DNA of 64,000 nucleotides from CAZOEL01 sp964578835. Lineage in GTDB: Bacteria > Desulfobacterota > Syntrophobacteria > Syntrophobacterales > Syntrophobacteraceae. A program made the position numbers and the translations under genes. The stretch covers positions 1 to 64,000 of the forward strand of contig CAZOEL010000031.1 in the NCBI GenBank assembly GCA_964578835.1, read 5' to 3'. A model generated the notes under the pieces. It searched no databases. It saw only the letters and a list, made by a program, of their open reading frames with translations, and was not told the origin of the DNA. The first letter of the stretch is position 1. The number at the start of each line of letters is the position of its first letter. Positions 61,256-64,000 of the stretch are shown piece after piece.

Positions 61256-63645
61256 GAGAACCCCATCCTCTCCAGATGGCGACTTACTGCCTGCTCCAAC
61301 TCGGCTACTCTGTTCACTATTTGAGGCACGGGCGTTTCGTAACGCTCTGCCAACTCCTTCACGCGCTGGGTAAGGGTTTGACTGATGCGGTCCATCTCGC
61401 CATGGATGGAGGCATCAAGAGCAGCCATCCACTTGTCCTCCACGACCAACGTCTTTATCTCGACCTCGGTGAGCGTCGGGTATTTCTCGTAGGCTAGCGC
61501 ATCGCGCTTTTCCTCGGCTTCTTTCAATGCTCGTTTCAGCTCTGCCTGCCGGTTGCAGATGGTCAGCCAGGAATTGAGCACTTGCGCCTCCTCTCTGGCT
61601 TCCTTATCGCCCTTGATCTCCTTCAGGCGGGCGGCGACGTTGGCCTTATTCACCTTTTCAAGCTCAGAGAAAGCTCCTTCCTCTCCGCCATGCTCTTCTT
61701 CCATCTCAGTCATCTGGGCGGCGATGCCTTCAATCTCCGACTCCAGATTGTTGATGGCTTCCTGTTCTGCGGCAAAATAGCGGACGACAATAAGAGCCTT
61801 CGGCACAAGGTCGCAGGTCCAGCCTTTATCGACCTCCTTGCCTTTGTTGTTTCTCACAAGAATTCGGGAGGTCTCTGCCTTCCAGCCATCGGAGGCGATG
61901 AGGTAGCAGTCGTCTTGCATGGAATCCGCCCAGTAGTCCATCAGGTGCTGGTAGACGTCGTACTTGTCGATGAGCGGCTTGTTGCAGTAGTGAACAAGGA
62001 GATCCTCGGAGAGTTCGATAACCACCTGCTTCGGGTGACACCCGGCCTCCAAGGCGCGGAGCATGTCAGCGCTCTTCTTGCGCCATTCGGAGAACAGGTT
62101 ATTCATGCTTTCGATGAAGGCAACGAACTCCGGGTGCTCGTAAATGGCAGGCTTGATCGCCTCCTTCGCTACAGCCAGATCGAGGTAGCCGGGGCGGTTG
62201 TCTTTAAAGATCGCCTGCCGAAGCTTCGGGCATACGGTCCAGTAACAGTCCAGGGCATCCACATCCGCAGTGGGGATGCCTCCGAGCAGATGACCCTCTA
62301 TATCCTGAATGTCTTCTGCCTGCTGGCTGTCGATGTAGCGAGGGATGTTGAGATTGAATTCGTTCCTCTCGATCTCCTCAAGCGGGACCATGCGCGAATA
62401 TTTTGGAAGCTCAAGGCACTTATTGAAGACATCAACGATCTTATGGATATCTCTGCTTCGGAGCCGATTCTTGTTGCCGTCTTTCATGAAGCCCGCACTG
62501 GCGTCGATCATGAAGACGCCCTTGCGGGTATGGGCCTCTTCCTTATCGATGACGACAATGCAGGCCGGAATGCCGGTGCCGTAAAAGAGGTTGGCGGGCA
62601 AACCGATGATGCCTTTGATGTAGCCTTTGCGGATGAGGTTTCGACGGATCTCGGCTTCGGCATTGCCACGGAAGAGTACTCCGTGCGGGAGAATGCAGCA
62701 GCCTTTGCCGGTGCTTTTAAGAGATCGCACGATGTGCAGCAGGTATGCGTAGTCACCCTGTTTGCCTGGAGGTGTTCCGAAGTGCTTGAACCTCTCATGC
62801 GGATCATTGAGCGGCTCGATGCCGGTGCTCCACCGTTTATCACTGAAAGGAGGATTGGCAACGACATAATCGAAGGTCTTGAGGATCTCGCCTTCTTTGA
62901 ACTTGGGATCGGAGAGGGTGTTGCCCTGTACGATCAGAGCTGTGGGGTTGTTGTGGAGGATCATGTTCATCCGAGCCAAGCCGGATGTGGCGGCATCCTT
63001 TTCCTGCCCGTAGAGGGTGACCTGAGCCCTGGCCTCATCGGCTACCTTCAAGAGCAGAGAGCCTGAGCCGCAGGTAGGGTCATAGACGGTGGTGTCATTG
63101 CTCGTATTGGCCTCTCGGATGCCGATGATCTGGGCTATGACGCGGCTGACCTCGGCGGGCGTGTAGAACTGTCCCTTGCTCTTGCCGCTCTCGGTGGCGA
63201 AGTGGCGCATAAGGTATTCGTAGGCATCGCCCAGAATGTCGTCGCCTTCCGCACGGTTCTTGCTAAAATCGAGAGCTTTGTTCTCGAAGATGGCAATGAG
63301 GTTTGTGAGTCGCTCGACCATTTCCTTGCCGCCCCCGAGCTTGGTGGCATCGTTGAAGTCAGGCATATCGGAGAGCTTGTTGGCATTGGCAAGAGGGGCG
63401 ATGATCTTCTTATTTATTTGGTCGCCGATATCAGGCTTGCCTTTGAGAGCGACCATGTCCTTGAAGCTTGCTCCCTCGGGTATCGTGATAGGGGCAAATG
63501 GCATACCGGCGTATTTGTCACTCACATACTTGATGAAGAGGAGCACCAGCACGTAGTCCTTGTACTGGCTGGCGTCCATTCCGCCGCGAAGTTCATCGCA
63601 GCTAGACCAGAGGGAGGAGTAGAGTTCGGATTTCTTCAGTGCCAT
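61246..63645 (-). CDS. hsdM: Type I methyltransferase subunit HsdM
   Basis: N6-adenine methyltransferase of the type I system. 799 residues, which is long for HsdM. The N-terminal helical domain (SSLWSSCDELRGGMDASQYKDYVL), the SAM motif DPTCGSGSLLLKVA (about 190) and the catalytic NPPFSDKRW (about 265) are clear, followed by KQGDYAYLLHIV. An extra C-terminal half (about 500-799) is largely helical and coiled coil (AQMTEMEEEHGGEEGAFSELEK) and may aid assembly with HsdS. First gene of the locus. Confidence 0.94.
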   Translation of the reverse strand: MALKKSELYSSLWSSCDELRGGMDASQYKDYVLVLLFIKYVSDKYAGMPFAPITIPEGASFKDMVALKGKPDIGDQINKKIIAPLANANKLSDMPDFNDATKLGGGKEMVERLTNLIAIFENKALDFSKNRAEGDDILGDAYEYLMRHFATESGKSKGQFYTPAEVSRVIAQIIGIREANTSNDTTVYDPTCGSGSLLLKVADEARAQVTLYGQEKDAATSGLARMNMILHNNPTALIVQGNTLSDPKFKEGEILKTFDYVVANPPFSDKRWSTGIEPLNDPHERFKHFGTPPGKQGDYAYLLHIVRSLKSTGKGCCILPHGVLFRGNAEAEIRRNLIRKGYIKGIIGLPANLFYGTGIPACIVVIDKEEAHTRKGVFMIDASAGFMKDGNKNRLRSRDIHKIVDVFNKCLELPKYSRMVPLEEIERNEFNLNIPRYIDSQQAEDIQDIEGHLLGGIPTADVDALDCYWTVCPKLRQAIFKDNRPGYLDLAVAKEAIKPAIYEHPEFVAFIESMNNLFSEWRKKSADMLRALEAGCHPKQVVIELSEDLLVHYCNKPLIDKYDVYQHLMDYWADSMQDDCYLIASDGWKAETSRILVRNNKGKEVDKGWTCDLVPKALIVVRYFAAEQEAINNLESEIEGIAAQMTEMEEEHGGEEGAFSELEKVNKANVAARLKEIKGDKEAREEAQVLNSWLTICNRQAELKRALKEAEEKRDALAYEKYPTLTEVEIKTLVVEDKWMAALDASIHGEMDRISQTLTQRVKELAERYETPVPQIVNRVAELEQAVSRHLERMGFSWN

Positions 63646-63767
63646 GATGTCAGGATCATCTGCCTTTCTATTCTTTTCTCAGGTGCAAATGCTTGCCTTA
63701 CCTTATATCCATGTCGGATGGCTGTTTACTCATGCGTGCAGGAAGCATAGAACTTTTCTCTCTGGCG

Positions 63768-63938
63768 ATCAAGGCCGATGCCGTTGCCGATCCAGCTCTC
63801 CGTCAGGCTGCCAAAGCCAACACTATGGAGAACTTCGGGTATGCTTTCCTGAAGGCTCTGGAAGGGCTCTTCATTGATCGCATGGAGCAGAATGAGGAGA
63901 TCCCGGCGCGGTTCATGAACGAGAGCTTGTTTGCATAA
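63768..63938 (+). pseudogene. Relic C-terminus of another HsdR
   Basis: The plus-strand frame reads IKADAVADPALRQAAKANTM, then ENFGYAFLKALEGLFIDRME and QNEEIPARFMNESLFA before a stop. This looks like the last 55-60 residues of a type I HsdR (pattern ANxxENFxxxFxxxLExxFIDRMxxNEEI.ARFM). No upstream HsdR sequence exists on this strand, so it is a fragment and opposite in direction to the intact locus. It does not match the C-terminus of the intact HsdR. Confidence 0.55.
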
Positions 63939-64000
63939 AGTTCCGGAAAGCAGTAAGTCATGAATTATTAAGAGAGGTCTCCGAGCGGATCAGAGCTGAG

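Noticed and set aside
61582..63066. 494-codon plus-strand frame
   Set aside because: Antisense to hsdM, which has all catalytic motifs; the opposite frame is a composition effect.
1..64000. tRNA, rRNA and CRISPR arrays
   Set aside because: I looked for tRNA T-loop sequences, rRNA core sequences and regularly spaced direct repeats and found none that held up.

Overview
The window looks like about 64 kb of a Desulfobacterota (former Deltaproteobacteria) chromosome, most likely a sulfate reducer or syntroph. The main evidence is a complete qrcABCD-type operon (periplasmic multiheme cytochrome, Tat-exported molybdopterin-oxidoreductase-like subunit, ferredoxin-like subunit, NrfD-like membrane subunit), the menaquinone reductase of sulfate-reducing bacteria. 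A c-di-GMP (GEMM-I) riboswitch in front of a c-type cytochrome gene and many sensor kinases fit the same group. A run of ten Ns at 60107-60116 shows this is a draft assembly. I see no rRNA, tRNA or CRISPR array.

Layout. 1-505: a dispersed hairpin, a nested palindromic element and a strong terminator for a gene outside the window. 506-6572: translationally coupled mutS, AMIN/amidase_3 amidase and RNB-family ribonuclease. 7135-12859: a methyltransferase carrying a cyclic-nucleotide-binding domain, a six-TM histidine kinase and a multi-domain regulator/kinase, which together resemble the Phc (3-hydroxy fatty acid methyl ester) quorum-sensing system. 12880-23297, minus strand: a yfa-type alpha-2-macroglobulin operon (fused yfaP-yfaT, yfaA, yfaS, yfaQ); yfaS carries a 150-bp palindromic insertion in frame just after its start. 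23412-30014, minus: TonB-dependent receptor, YfiR-like protein, large hybrid kinase, single-domain response regulator, and relics of an older two-component system. 30881-37955: the qrc operon and two unrecognised membrane proteins. 38037-44991: nadB, a HAD phosphatase, a TraB-like protein, a large (Alu-type) SRP RNA with its own promoter and terminator, a zinc-ribbon protein, a soluble diadenylate cyclase and an SDR/DUF2867 protein.

From about 45 to 57 kb the region is gene-poor and accessory in character: low-complexity secreted proteins, lipoproteins, a decayed CsaA-type gene cut by a palindromic element, an orphan ModA and Mop pair, an FG-GAP protein, two families of short dispersed repeats, and the riboswitch-controlled di-haem peroxidase. 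From 56256 to 63645 on the minus strand lies a type I restriction-modification locus (hsdM, hsdS, hsdR) followed by a YgjP-type metallopeptidase. An hsdR fragment on the plus strand at the window edge suggests an earlier, lost system.

Themes: envelope defence and repair (A2M with a multi-motif peptidoglycan-type partner), second-messenger signalling (c-di-AMP synthase, c-di-GMP riboswitch, YfiR, cNMP domain), quinone-linked periplasmic electron transfer, and activity of small TA-flanked palindromic elements. All identifications come from reading motifs by eye; none was checked against a database.
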